DNA from: a virus
Virus record (IMG/VR): IMGVR_UViG_3300022913_000005
Coordinates: 1-29,581 of that record
Direction: 5' to 3' (one strand)
Length of the DNA: 29,581 bases
Shown: positions 1-8,734 of the stretch, piece after piece
Position numbering within the stretch: the first letter of the stretch is position 1
How the letters are laid out: every line of letters begins with the position of its first letter
Made by a program: the position numbers and the translations under genes
Notes under the pieces: generated by a model
The model's input: only the letters and a program-made list of their open reading frames with translations
The model's database searches: none
What the model was told of the DNA's origin: nothing

Positions 1-2815
1 GGGTACCACCCTGCTTCTGTAGATAAGGAGCAAATTGATTAATGAAACGAGCCTTTAACGACTGCATTATGTTCGCATCGTACTCTCGCTGTAAACCGTA
101 CACGCTCTTCTGGATGCTCTCTAAAGGGGATAATGTACTGGCTTCTAAACCATCAGAACCTCTTAACTGATCACCACGTTTGTTAGAGTGAGTACTAGAG
201 TACGTGAACTGGACACTATCTTCGTCTCCGTAGATAACATCTAACTCATCGTTCTCACGAGATCTAAGTACCTTGAACTCAGCATCTGGATTTTCAACCC
301 GTAAGCTCTGAATTAGTTCGTCTGCTTGTTTCTTAGACTTAACAATACCAACAGTAGGTTTTGATTCCTTTAGTACATCATTGACTGTCCTTGTTCCAAT
401 CTGTTGTACAGTGTAACCTGTTTCTCTGTAGTTACGGTCTATATGACCTGCACGTTTACGAAGTAACTGAACAGGTAGCGATCCTAAGTCATCTGGCATA
501 ACAGCAAGCTGATCGTACATCTTACCATCAGCACCTTTTACGAGGGAGTCTGATTTAACGATAACAAGATCACCTGCATCTCCTTCAATTGGGCTACGGG
601 TTCTTGCGTTAAGTACACTTCCTTGAATATCATCTGAACTTATAGGTCTAACAAGAACATCATCACCTTCCTGAGTACGAAGCATCTTGTAGCCTTTGTT
701 CTCTTTCACAGCTCTGTAGTTATTGTTACGTACAGTGTACACATCGTCCATGATCTCCCTAAGATTCTTGTAACTGTCCCAAACCTTATCTGATACTTTA
801 TTAGGACTAATACCTAGTGTCCCAGCTAGCTCTGCCTTACTTCCGAACTCAACTGCGTTATCATCTCCGTACTTCAGCGCTTGATTGAGTTGTTTACTTT
901 GAGTAAAACTTAAGCGCTTAACCCCGTTCTGAAACTTATTTAATTGTTTTGTTACTTTAGATCTGTTAATGCCTTTTAGGGCGTACAGACTATCTAACTG
1001 TTCTGTACCAAGGATACGTGCTGGGTCTCTTAAGAAAAAGTCCCATTCACCTGCACTTGATCTGAAATCAGAGAAATCTGAAATACCTAAATCTGTAACA
1101 TCTTTCCTTGCATCGAATTTATGTGTGTACGTTACTTCGTTGTACCACTGGCCGTTCTTCTGTACGGTCTTAAAAGGAGTTCCGCCGAATCCGTTCTGCC
1201 CTGCATCTAAGGCTTCTTGTTCCGTCTTGAATCCCTTCTTGTTAGAATCTCCAAAGGCAAACACAAAGTCGCCTAAAGATTCAGGATCTTCGTTAGGTAC
1301 TAAAGTACTGCCACTGTCTACAACCTTCAGAGAATTACCAGTCTGTGTCTCTAACTGACGACCTCTCTTCATACCCATATTTACGGCGGATTCATCAGCA
1401 AGGATAAGATCACTTACCTCTGTAACTTCGTCTTGGATGTTACCGAATCCGGTACTTTCATCAGGTGTGATATTAGGGAGCATTCTATCGAATGCTTGCT
1501 CTTCTGTAAGGCCTGCACTGTCCGTTAGCTTCTTGACACCTTCTTGTTTCTCGACAACGAAGTTATCTGGCTTGATGTTGTATTCTTCATCAATAACCTT
1601 GGAACCATCTCTGAAGTCAAGTAAAGGTGTATCTGATCCTATACGAAGTTGCTCTTCTGGTGGAAGTAATTCACCTTCAAGAGAGGGACGTTTAGGAACT
1701 CTTACGTCTTGAGGAAAGATCTTAAATGCTAAGAACTTCAACAACCCTGCAATACCTTTACCAAGTTGCTTAACTTCACCACCTATTAAGGTAGCCTCGA
1801 GCACACTGTTAATGATATCTTCGGATTGTTCACGAGACATTGTACCGTCTGTTAGACCTAAACCTACGTCAAGTAAAGCTTCTTTAGCCGAATCAATACG
1901 ATCGACTGTCATCAGAGAGTTATTATTACCAAACAATATCGTCTCTGACTCAGCCCATGTGCTGATCATTGACTCAGTAATTTCTTGCATCTTAGTGACA
2001 TCGCCAGACGCAACTAGATCATCGATAAAAGAGTCAATAGTCTTTGTGTACTTAAGACGTTCCTCAGAGGCAATACCTGTTATTGTTACGAACTCTCCGA
2101 AGTCAGCTACTGCTTCCCAGAAGGTAGTTCCCTCCCATATCTTGTTACGGGCTTTATCTTTCTCACCAGCTATGAAAGCTGCTGTACGAATACGGCCTGA
2201 TATGGTTCCCAGATCTTCTGGCTTAGGGTTCAAACGCTCTGCTATGTAGTTCTCACGTAATGTCGCAATACTGACAGGTTCTTTTAGAGTAGCTTGTCCT
2301 CTCTTTAGGATGTCAATAGTCTCTTCTGGTGTCTGTGCGCTTTGTAGATCTTGCTCTATAAGCGAATGAGCACGTTCTGTAGCCTTAGCTTGTACGACAT
2401 CCTGAGCTTCGATAAGAGACGTGTTATCCCCTGACATAAGTTCTGAGGTCACTGATGTACTATCTGCCTTAACAACAGGTGCAATCAAATTACCTAACTC
2501 TGTGTTAGCTTCTGGTGAACGTGTCACTATGTTCTGAGGTTCGTCGACAACAACTTCATTTAGATCGTAATCTGAAGCTAGAACATTTGGCATATCTTGA
2601 TCGAATGCTGAAACTATTCTTTGTCTAAGATTACTGTTGAAGTTAACAGGTAACTCAGCATTATTTGAGGGCGTCACTTTTGACTCATCCTCTCCAAAAG
2701 TCAATGATTCAATAGTCTCAATAACCTTCTGTTTTGTTATACCAAGTTCTTTAGCTTCATTGACAAAAGACGATATACGTTCGTCTGTAATGGCTACTTG
2801 ATCTCGCTCTGTCAT
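1..2815 (-). CDS. Large internal virion / DNA ejection protein (3' end cut by window)
   Basis: A minus-strand frame is open from an ATG at 2815 to the left edge (938 codons, no stop found). The start has a good ribosome site (AAGGAAA about 7 nt upstream), and the preceding gene ends at 2824. The protein begins MTERDQVAITDERISSF and is mostly hydrophilic and helical, with one hydrophobic stretch near residues 350-370 (GKGIAGLLKFLAFKIF). It is the last visible gene of the structural operon, after the gp14-like protein, where T7-like phages keep their very large core/ejection proteins (gp15/gp16 position). The role, entering the host envelope during DNA ejection, is inferred from size and position. 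I saw no clear transglycosylase or polymerase motif in the visible part. An enzymatic domain could lie beyond the edge. Confidence 0.8.
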   Translation of the reverse strand, partial: MTERDQVAITDERISSFVNEAKELGITKQKVIETIESLTFGEDESKVTPSNNAELPVNFNSNLRQRIVSAFDQDMPNVLASDYDLNEVVVDEPQNIVTRSPEANTELGNLIAPVVKADSTSVTSELMSGDNTSLIEAQDVVQAKATERAHSLIEQDLQSAQTPEETIDILKRGQATLKEPVSIATLRENYIAERLNPKPEDLGTISGRIRTAAFIAGEKDKARNKIWEGTTFWEAVADFGEFVTITGIASEERLKYTKTIDSFIDDLVASGDVTKMQEITESMISTWAESETILFGNNNSLMTVDRIDSAKEALLDVGLGLTDGTMSREQSEDIINSVLEATLIGGEVKQLGKGIAGLLKFLAFKIFPQDVRVPKRPSLEGELLPPEEQLRIGSDTPLLDFRDGSKVIDEEYNIKPDNFVVEKQEGVKKLTDSAGLTEEQAFDRMLPNITPDESTGFGNIQDEVTEVSDLILADESAVNMGMKRGRQLETQTGNSLKVVDSGSTLVPNEDPESLGDFVFAFGDSNKKGFKTEQEALDAGQNGFGGTPFKTVQKNGQWYNEVTYTHKFDARKDVTDLGISDFSDFRSSAGEWDFFLRDPARILGTEQLDSLYALKGINRSKVTKQLNKFQNGVKRLSFTQSKQLNQALKYGDDNAVEFGSKAELAGTLGISPNKVSDKVWDSYKNLREIMDDVYTVRNNNYRAVKENKGYKMLRTQEGDDVLVRPISSDDIQGSVLNARTRSPIEGDAGDLVIVKSDSLVKGADGKMYDQLAVMPDDLGSLPVQLLRKRAGHIDRNYRETGYTVQQIGTRTVNDVLKESKPTVGIVKSKKQADELIQSLRVENPDAEFKVLRSRENDELDVIYGDEDSVQFTYSSTHSNKRGDQLRGSDGLEASTLSPLESIQKSVYGLQREYDANIMQSLKARFINQFAPYLQKQGGT

Positions 2816-2823
2816 ATGTTTCC

Positions 2824-3258
2824 TTAGCCTTTGTTAGTTGGTGATGTAGGTTTATTAGGAGACGCGAACTGCGCCCCAAGGGAGGCGATACCTCCATATA
2901 ACTGTGCTCTCCCCGCAGCAGACTGTGCGTCTTGACTAGCCTGTTGAACACCCTCATCAATACTCTGAATCTGGCTCATGAAGCTGAGATTCCCTGCTAC
3001 TTGAGATTGGACACTAGCTGTACCACCTTGGACAGCACTCGATTCAGAAGCTCCTGTAGCAGCTCCTGCTGCTATAACCTGAGCACGTTGAATCATCCCT
3101 TGTCTTATCTGGGATAGTTGCTCACGTTTCATCTGAAGCTCTCTACGCTTCTCTTGAAGGCGCATAGCTTTTCTCTGTTCTGAACGAGCCTTACTTCCCT
3201 CTACAAGGGAACTTACTGTCCCTATAACAGCAATTGTAGTGAATGGATCAAAAGCCAT
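2824..3258 (-). CDS. Small internal virion protein (gp14-like ejection protein)
   Basis: 144 aa. A hydrophobic N-terminus (residues 1-20, MAFDPFTTIAVIGTVSSL) is followed by a charged helical segment rich in Arg/Lys/Gln/Glu (22-60, predicted coiled coil). The rest is rich in Ala, Gly, Ser and Gln (60-135) with a Pro/Thr tail. This composition and the slot between nozzle and large ejection protein match the gp14 family of short-tailed phages, which are packaged in the capsid and released to help build the trans-envelope channel. Its ATG overlaps the end of the upstream 407-aa gene by one base, so the two are translationally coupled. Function is inferred from composition and position. Confidence 0.65.
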   Translation of the reverse strand: MAFDPFTTIAVIGTVSSLVEGSKARSEQRKAMRLQEKRRELQMKREQLSQIRQGMIQRAQVIAAGAATGASESSAVQGGTASVQSQVAGNLSFMSQIQSIDEGVQQASQDAQSAAGRAQLYGGIASLGAQFASPNKPTSPTNKG

Positions 3259-4481
3259 TACTGTTTACCCCTCATTGTGAATTCAACAGAATATCCTAGT
3301 AATTGTAAATCTTTCTCAGGCTCCGCTTCGAATAGGAACTGAACAGCTTTACCGTTTCCCCGTATCTTTATTTTCTTAGATACGATACTCTCTCCTGTGT
3401 CGAAATCCCAAGGGAAAGTGTCTGGTGGGATGAACCCTCTTTGCATAGGTTTGTATAATTCAATACTCTTTCCTGAACCTATACCCGATTCATCTATACC
3501 CACCCATTTATTGAATGCATTACTATTATCGAAGTCCCATCTGGCTTGCATGGTACAACCGCTTGGTAAATCAAACACAAAAGCTTGCTCAACCTCGTCG
3601 TAATCTGTTATTTGTGTCTCTGTCTTCTTAAAGAAGAAGCTTCCGTATGTACTGGCTTTTTTATGACTGAACTTGCCTAGCGTTTCATATCCACTAAGTA
3701 AGTATGCTGTTACGTCTTCGCCAAAGTCTTTGAAAGTGGTGTCTGATTCAGTAGCGAAGTTATAATCGACCTCTGTTAGGGACTGAGCTAAGCTGTTAAC
3801 AAATAAGATCTCTTCAGTGTTATCAAGAATACCTACAACACGTCTATCGTCTGTTGCGAACTCTTGAGGATACCAACCACCTGTCCTCAGATCAAGGACT
3901 ACCCCTTGGTTTGTGATACCTGTTCTAAACCATACGCGTTTGTTCAATCTATCATACGTTGGGTACACAAAGGACTGTTCTGTTAGTCCTTGGTAGAAAG
4001 TAAGAACTGTGCTATCTGTTACTGACTGTACAGAGAGATTATCGAACTCATTAGGTACAATAGTGCTTACACCGTTCCTACTACAGAAATATAAGATACC
4101 TTGGACTTCTACAGAACAACCAGCGTCAAGTATAACTTCTTCGCTTATCTTACTTACTAGGTATCCTGTGCTTCGAAAACCAGTTTCGTTGTTGTACACG
4201 TACCACACACCTCGGTCTGTGAATACTAGAACACCTGTTCGATACACAACTAACTCAGTTATCTCACCAGCATCTTGTAGCTTTAATAGACCACCATCAG
4301 TATCAAGTATATCAGATATTTCATCAGATGTTGGGTCATTGATTTGGTAACACCTTCCTAGATCTTCTTTTCTTTCGAGTACAGGCGAATAGTACAAGGT
4401 ACTCCCTCCGCCAAAGAAGACACGCCCAAAACCAGCAGCAGTTACCTTAGGCTGGTCGGGGTTTATTAGTGGTAAGGTCAT
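3258..4481 (-). CDS. Tail nozzle protein, C-terminal half (gp12-like, part 2)
   Basis: 407 aa, beta-rich, with repeated aromatic/Gly motifs (GRVFFGGGSTLYYSP near residue 19; VLVFTDRGVWYVY near 85-97) typical of the propeller-like body of tail tubular protein B. The ATG at 4481 overlaps the stop of the upstream 378-aa gene (ATGA, 4478-4481), and I see no good Shine-Dalgarno close to it, so translation probably depends on the upstream gene. The two proteins together are 785 aa, almost the length of T7 gp12 (794 aa, from memory). I therefore read them as a nozzle protein divided into two chains. The alternative is two separate proteins of the tail tip. Confidence 0.65.
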   Translation of the reverse strand: MTLPLINPDQPKVTAAGFGRVFFGGGSTLYYSPVLERKEDLGRCYQINDPTSDEISDILDTDGGLLKLQDAGEITELVVYRTGVLVFTDRGVWYVYNNETGFRSTGYLVSKISEEVILDAGCSVEVQGILYFCSRNGVSTIVPNEFDNLSVQSVTDSTVLTFYQGLTEQSFVYPTYDRLNKRVWFRTGITNQGVVLDLRTGGWYPQEFATDDRRVVGILDNTEEILFVNSLAQSLTEVDYNFATESDTTFKDFGEDVTAYLLSGYETLGKFSHKKASTYGSFFFKKTETQITDYDEVEQAFVFDLPSGCTMQARWDFDNSNAFNKWVGIDESGIGSGKSIELYKPMQRGFIPPDTFPWDFDTGESIVSKKIKIRGNGKAVQFLFEAEPEKDLQLLGYSVEFTMRGKQ

Positions 4482-5614
4482 GTTGGTATTGTGTCCTCTA
4501 GTGTTATGGTAGAAGCTACAGCCCCATCTACGAACTTATTCTCAAGGGTATCTTGTCTTGTGACGGACTCTTCTACATCATAGATGTAATGTCCTCTCGG
4601 GGCTTCTGAGGAACCTGTTACGTTCTCAAATAATGTTTCAGAAGAGAACACTCGCTCCCCACTGCTATTGAACTTGGTTCCTAGTACAGGTATATCTGCA
4701 TTACTCGGATATCCTCCACCAACAATATTCAAAGTAACCGACACGGATGGCTCGTTCACAATGGTGTTTTCTACAGTAGTGATATCAGCATCAAATAGCG
4801 TTAAGTAGTTTATTGCAGCTACTTCGTACTGACCGTCGTTTGAAACACTTCCCGTAACAGTGAAATTAGTCCCTACTGAGAAGTTATACACTGTTCCTAT
4901 ACCACCAGACACGTTTATCATGTTATTCGTAGTGAATACAGCGTCTTTGATTAAAGACGACTCTTCTGCTTCAAACAATGTTAATGGATCTACAAAGTCA
5001 CCACTTGAGTTCCTTCGAGATGCGTACCATCCAGCATTGTACAGATTGTAGAGGTGTTCTTCGGAAAGTGTATCTGGTCTTTCTGTTATTGTTAGATTAT
5101 CATTAACCAATTCGAAATCTCGGAAATAAACTTGTACAGAATAAATCTCGATATCTTGATCTTCGTTTAGTACAATCCAGATAGGCTTTGTGTAGGAGTC
5201 CTCGGAGGTGCCTGATACTACGACCCCTTCCAGTACTTGAGAGAAAGAAGGTCTATAGAAGAAACCTGCTGAACCAGATACCTCGTACTCACCTATGAAG
5301 CTAAAAGTTGAATCATTGTTGTGAAACCTTATAAAAACTTCATCTGAGAGTGTCTGAAAGACAAGTATAACAATGTCCGCGGATTTCCAGTAGAAGCTAT
5401 CTGATAAGCTTAGTAACGCACCTGAACTAGTTGCAGCCTGATCTGCATTACTATTCAATAGCCCTTTCCTACGAACACGGACATCCCCGTTCTTATCTAG
5501 TAGGAAGTTTTTTTCATCAGAAGTGTAATTATCAGGGAAGGCTAAAGGGTTCGCCTCTGTATTCAAACCCATTGTAAGATTAAGGTAGTCTTTTTCACCT
5601 CTTGCTCTAGGCAT
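4478..5614 (-). CDS. Tail nozzle protein, N-terminal half (gp12-like, part 1)
   Basis: 378 aa. The N-terminus (MGLNTEANPLAFPDNYTSDEKNF, then a DVRVRRKGL stretch) has the layout of gp12-type nozzle proteins: a Gly/Asn segment, then a sentence-like motif on parameters followed by 'R-R-x-G'. The remainder is beta-rich and acidic. The start has a strong ribosome site (AGGAG, about 7 nt upstream) inside the intergenic base pair left by the 112-aa gene. It lies directly downstream of the gp11-like adaptor, as in T7. The ORF ends in ATGA, overlapping the next gene, which appears to carry the rest of the nozzle. Confidence 0.65.
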   Translation of the reverse strand: MPRARGEKDYLNLTMGLNTEANPLAFPDNYTSDEKNFLLDKNGDVRVRRKGLLNSNADQAATSSGALLSLSDSFYWKSADIVILVFQTLSDEVFIRFHNNDSTFSFIGEYEVSGSAGFFYRPSFSQVLEGVVVSGTSEDSYTKPIWIVLNEDQDIEIYSVQVYFRDFELVNDNLTITERPDTLSEEHLYNLYNAGWYASRRNSSGDFVDPLTLFEAEESSLIKDAVFTTNNMINVSGGIGTVYNFSVGTNFTVTGSVSNDGQYEVAAINYLTLFDADITTVENTIVNEPSVSVTLNIVGGGYPSNADIPVLGTKFNSSGERVFSSETLFENVTGSSEAPRGHYIYDVEESVTRQDTLENKFVDGAVASTITLEDTIPT

Positions 5615-5615
5615 A

Positions 5616-5954
5616 TTATTCTCCTATTTGAGTAAGAAGATACTTCCTTATTTGTAATGGCATCTTCATCGTTTCAGGGATCTCGATACCTTCCTTAGAA
5701 GCAAATTCTAAAAGGTCTTTTTTCTTTGAAAGACTATCAAGGAGGGTCTCACGAGCTTTTGCACTCTTCAGTACCTTAACATCATCTACCGTTCTTAAGT
5801 ATAAGTTAGCTGCTTTCACGGCAACATCTATACCTGTGAATCCACCAGATAGTTGCTTAGGTAGTTTACCATCTCCATACCATCTGTAGAAGAAGTCTCC
5901 GTCTTTCATACGTAATGTATAAGTCTTTCCATTTGCTGTAGTAATCTCTGTCAT
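5616..5954 (-). CDS. Hypothetical structural-operon protein (112 aa)
   Basis: 112 aa, small, charged, with no membrane segment. The N-terminal third looks beta-like (TTANGKTYTLRMKDGDFFYRWYGDG) and the C-terminal part helical and Lys-rich (residues 60-110). It overlaps the stop of the gp11-like gene by one base (5954) and leaves one base before the nozzle gene. The position between adaptor and nozzle suggests a virion component or assembly helper. I do not recognise the family. Confidence 0.7.
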   Translation of the reverse strand: MTEITTANGKTYTLRMKDGDFFYRWYGDGKLPKQLSGGFTGIDVAVKAANLYLRTVDDVKVLKSAKARETLLDSLSKKKDLLEFASKEGIEIPETMKMPLQIRKYLLTQIGE

Positions 5955-6754
5955 TAGCTCAGTGAACTCCGTCTTCCGTACCGTTGTGTATTTAACCTAC
6001 GACCTTTAGGGTCTTTAGGTCTTCCCGCTGACCCTAGCTGTCTGTAATCTTGTTGAAGCTTAATAAGCCCTTTACGCGCTCTCTGTTTTAGAGTAGCGTT
6101 TTCTTCTTGACGTAACGCAGAGTAGCATTCGTGTAAGAAGTTATCTAAGTATATCTCAGATACCCTATTAGGTACAGGTATTACGAAATCATCTTCTTGT
6201 AAGAAAACAGGCTCTTCTGTAGCGATTACCTTAGACTTCGATGCCTGTAAAGTATCGTCGTACCGGTTGTTGTACGAGTCAAACACAAGATTAACACCAT
6301 CGTAAGATGTGCAGTACTGCGGGAACTTATCGTTCTCTATAACAAGCTTAGTACCGTTAGGGGTATCTACCGCAACAGTGTTGTCTGCTTTATCATCTCT
6401 GTATGCAGTGTAATTATTGAACTCAATAGGAGTGAGGTACTTGACCTCTTGGTAATACACTGTCTGCCCCTCATCGTCTTTAGCACAGTTGTACCAGATC
6501 TTACTCTCTTGTATACGGAGAACTGAATCTGGTATTAATAAATAATTAGGTTTGGATAGATCGCCTAAGGCGTCTAGTGTTGTATCCTTCTGTACATAAA
6601 AGACATTAGGATATGTGTGTGTCATGTTGTAGTACACTTCTTCTGCAATCAGAGCAGCCTGTTGAGACTCGTCTGTATCAAAGATGCTATCTACGTAGAA
6701 GCCATCTGTTCGGTTGAGATAGCTCTGAGTTACTTGTAATAATGTTCTGTTCAT
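5954..6754 (-). CDS. Head-tail adaptor / tail tubular protein A (gp11-like)
   Basis: 266 aa. The predicted helical N-terminus (MNRTLLQVTQSYLNRTDGF) and the helical C-terminal segment around residues 205-235 (HECYSALRQEENATLKQRAR) match the pattern of gp11-type adaptors, where a long helix bundle docks on the portal. The last 30 residues are rich in Arg and Gly, as expected for an arm reaching neighbouring subunits. It sits between the capsid cluster and the nozzle genes, the canonical gp11 position. Start ATG at 6754 is preceded by a weak ribosome site, and it is separated from the upstream gene by only 8 bases. The role is inferred from position plus the C-terminal pattern. Confidence 0.7.
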   Translation of the reverse strand: MNRTLLQVTQSYLNRTDGFYVDSIFDTDESQQAALIAEEVYYNMTHTYPNVFYVQKDTTLDALGDLSKPNYLLIPDSVLRIQESKIWYNCAKDDEGQTVYYQEVKYLTPIEFNNYTAYRDDKADNTVAVDTPNGTKLVIENDKFPQYCTSYDGVNLVFDSYNNRYDDTLQASKSKVIATEEPVFLQEDDFVIPVPNRVSEIYLDNFLHECYSALRQEENATLKQRARKGLIKLQQDYRQLGSAGRPKDPKGRRLNTQRYGRRSSLS

Positions 6755-6762
6755 AAAAACCC

Positions 6763-7176
6763 TTATATCTTACAGGCTACACAACCGTCGTCTGCGTCTT
6801 GTTTAGCTAGTCTTTCCATATCCTCAAGAGACATCTGTTTCTTCTCTTTTAAAGAAGTATCTTCGGTTGACACCCTTGTATAGGACTCTGTTACATTTAA
6901 CAGGAAGGGAGTGAACTCTAAGTTATGATTACTACATATATCTTCGCATACAGCTTCTGCTATAACAAGAACTGCTGAATCCCTGAACGAAGAATCAGTT
7001 GCCTTGTAGTCTGAGAAGTGTTTCGATACAGTGTAGAAGATATGTTGATCATCTACCTTGTAGAGAGACTCTCTGAATGTTTTCTCTATAGACTCAGGAT
7101 GGACTCCCTGTGCAATCATTTTCAACCCATCTCTGTATAGAGCAGGACAGGTATTGAAATATTTGTAACCTTTCAT
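6763..7176 (-). CDS. Hypothetical structural-operon protein (137 aa)
   Basis: 137 aa, largely helical, with a Cys pair at the very end (DDGCVACKI). No recognised domain. In T7-like maps a small capsid-completion or connector protein could sit between decoration protein and adaptor, so that is a possible role. The ATG at 7176 lies directly behind the hairpin terminator (7185-7200) and has no evident Shine-Dalgarno, so expression is probably low and depends on read-through. An internal ATG at codon 20 (GGGTTGAAAATG context) is a possible alternative start. Confidence 0.65.
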   Translation of the reverse strand: MKGYKYFNTCPALYRDGLKMIAQGVHPESIEKTFRESLYKVDDQHIFYTVSKHFSDYKATDSSFRDSAVLVIAEAVCEDICSNHNLEFTPFLLNVTESYTRVSTEDTSLKEKKQMSLEDMERLAKQDADDGCVACKI

Positions 7177-7200
7177 AGAAAGAAGGGAGCCGAAGCTCCC
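7177..7200 (-). terminator. Hairpin terminator after the decoration gene
   Basis: Reading the minus strand, GGGAGC-TTCG-GCTCCC forms a perfect 6-bp stem closed by the very stable UUCG tetraloop (7200 to 7185). It is followed by the pyrimidine-rich TTCTTTCT (7184 to 7177). It lies just downstream of the 163-aa decoration gene stop (7207) and upstream of the poorly initiated 137-aa gene. It likely ends most capsid/decoration transcripts and lets a fraction through to the tail genes. The U-tract is imperfect, so termination is probably partial. Confidence 0.75.
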
Positions 7201-7206
7201 ATCTGT

Positions 7207-7698
7207 TTATGGCTGTAAGCCGATGTACTTAACTGTAACTTTGATTTTACCCGCAGTATGATCAGTGTTAGGGATAACTTGACCAGCTACTGCTAGGTCA
7301 ACACCTACCAGCGCACCAGCACCAGCAGCGTAGTCACCAACAACTGTACCAGCGAAAGCCGCTACTAAACCGTCAGCATCCACAACGGTACCATCTGGTT
7401 CAGATACACCAATGTTTACTACAGTACCACCTGTTAGAGTCTCAAGTACTTGGATACCAACTTCAGTAGGTACAGTACCTATCTCAAGTGTGGTTAAACC
7501 TGCGTCAGACTCAGAAGTGAAGCTAGCTGGTAGATCCGCTAAGTCGTACACGTATTCAACTTTGTACTCGTCTAGTTGACCAGAACCAGTACCCATTGCT
7601 GAACCTTTGTAACCAAGAGCCTCTGCCGCAACGACACCGTATGCAGTGTCTGGGTAGCCTAGGTTATTCGAAGTTTGATCTTTACGTTCAATACTCAT
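7207..7698 (-). CDS. Putative capsid decoration / head-stabilising protein
   Basis: 163 aa, acidic, rich in Ala, Gly, Val and Thr, with no Cys or Trp. The C-terminal half is predicted beta (VVNIGVSEPDGTVV, KIKVTVKYIGLQP). It lies immediately downstream of the major capsid gene, has a good ribosome site (AAGGA followed by an A-rich spacer) and is bracketed by two hairpins. Those features suggest high-level, separately tuned expression, typical of decoration proteins. I do not recognise a specific family, so the name rests on position, composition and expression signals. Confidence 0.6.
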   Translation of the reverse strand: MSIERKDQTSNNLGYPDTAYGVVAAEALGYKGSAMGTGSGQLDEYKVEYVYDLADLPASFTSESDAGLTTLEIGTVPTEVGIQVLETLTGGTVVNIGVSEPDGTVVDADGLVAAFAGTVVGDYAAGAGALVGVDLAVAGQVIPNTDHTAGKIKVTVKYIGLQP

Positions 7699-7714
7699 TT
7701 ATTTTTTTCCTTTA

Positions 7715-7729
7715 GGGGCTTATCGCCCC
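7715..7729 (-). other. Intercistronic hairpin between capsid and decoration genes
   Basis: The minus strand reads GGGGC-GATAA-GCCCC, a 5-bp GC-only stem with a 5-nt loop, between the capsid stop (TAA at 7737-7735) and the ribosome site of the next gene. The following bases are A-rich, not T-rich, so it is not a standard terminator on this strand. It may protect the 3' end of the capsid message or mark a processing point. Confidence 0.55.
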
Positions 7730-7734
7730 GTTAA

Positions 7735-8712
7735 TTATTTCTCAGTTAACAACACAGCTAGTGTTTCTGGACGCTGGATGGCGAAGCCCCAACGAGACGT
7801 TGCAGTCCACTCATCTTGACGTAAGTTAACGTTACGGAAGAATTCAGGATCTGGCATACGACGCATTACACCCATGAACGGCATAGTATCAGAACTAGCC
7901 ATTGACATGAACACACATGCTTCGCCATCTGTAACAGATTTAGCACCTGTGCCATCCCCTGCATCAATTGTCTCAGCACCAGCAGAAGCTAGGTTATGAG
8001 AGATGATGATGTTCCAACCTAAGATATTGCGAACAATATTTAACTTGTCACCGAAGCCATTCTGAACTAGACCTTGGAAGTCGTAGTTGAATGTGCTGCC
8101 ATTGGTAACTGCCGTTTGGTCAATCAACTGGTTCAATGTGAACTCTGCTTTAGGAGATACAATCGCTACGCGATTCTCTACTGGAACACGAGCCTTATCG
8201 AAAGCTAACTTCAAACGGTTGAAATCTTCGATAGTGATCTCACCATCTGTACCACCTGCACCTGCTACTCGACGGTGAGCTTCACCATTGATTAGGTTAG
8301 GATCATTAGCTACTTGTTGATTAGCTACTGCTAGTACATCTGATTCTAACTGACGCTCGAAAGCTAAGCCAGATTCATCAACGTTCTTAGCCCAATAAGC
8401 TGCGAACTGGTGAGAGTCTTCTTTAAGATCATCTGTAACAGCGAAACCATCAGCGTACGCTTCTGTCACTTCTAAAGTGATACGAGATGTATCAATTTTA
8501 GTGAAGTCGATTGCAGAACCATCTAGGTGATCCTTCAATGCACGTTGACCGATCTGTGTGATCTTAAGTTCATCGCCATCGCCGAACTCGGCTGTACGGT
8601 CGTTAAATAACGGACGACCAATTAACCAATCGCGTAAACGACCTTGCAGTTCATTTGCGAACAACAGTTGGCGAATAATATTCTGTGAATTTGCTGGAGT
8701 ACTTACACTCAT
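7735..8712 (-). CDS. Major capsid protein (HK97-fold type)
   Basis: 325 aa, the usual length for major head proteins of short-tailed phages. It begins MSVSTPANSQNIIRQLLFAN and shows the expected succession: helical N-arm, an E-loop-like acidic region (residues 40-60), a long spine-helix region around 100-120 (WAKNVDESGLAFERQLESDV), and the C-terminal TSRWGFAIQRPETLAVLL, a frequent ending pattern in phage capsid proteins. It directly follows the scaffold gene, with a strong AGAGGAA ribosome site. No inserted Ig-like domain and no cleavage site are evident. Identity is well supported by order (portal, scaffold, capsid) as well as by pattern. Confidence 0.88.
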   Translation of the reverse strand: MSVSTPANSQNIIRQLLFANELQGRLRDWLIGRPLFNDRTAEFGDGDELKITQIGQRALKDHLDGSAIDFTKIDTSRITLEVTEAYADGFAVTDDLKEDSHQFAAYWAKNVDESGLAFERQLESDVLAVANQQVANDPNLINGEAHRRVAGAGGTDGEITIEDFNRLKLAFDKARVPVENRVAIVSPKAEFTLNQLIDQTAVTNGSTFNYDFQGLVQNGFGDKLNIVRNILGWNIIISHNLASAGAETIDAGDGTGAKSVTDGEACVFMSMASSDTMPFMGVMRRMPDPEFFRNVNLRQDEWTATSRWGFAIQRPETLAVLLTEK

Positions 8713-8734
8713 TTATTTTTCCTCTTTTCTTACT

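Noticed and set aside
969-2249. Three plus-strand frames of 91-145 codons
   Set aside because: They are antisense to the continuous large ejection-protein frame and have no ribosome sites.
5495-5520. A AAA AAC slippery heptamer near the start of the nozzle gene (minus strand)
   Set aside because: The -1 frame stops within a few codons and I saw no downstream stem, so no useful product.
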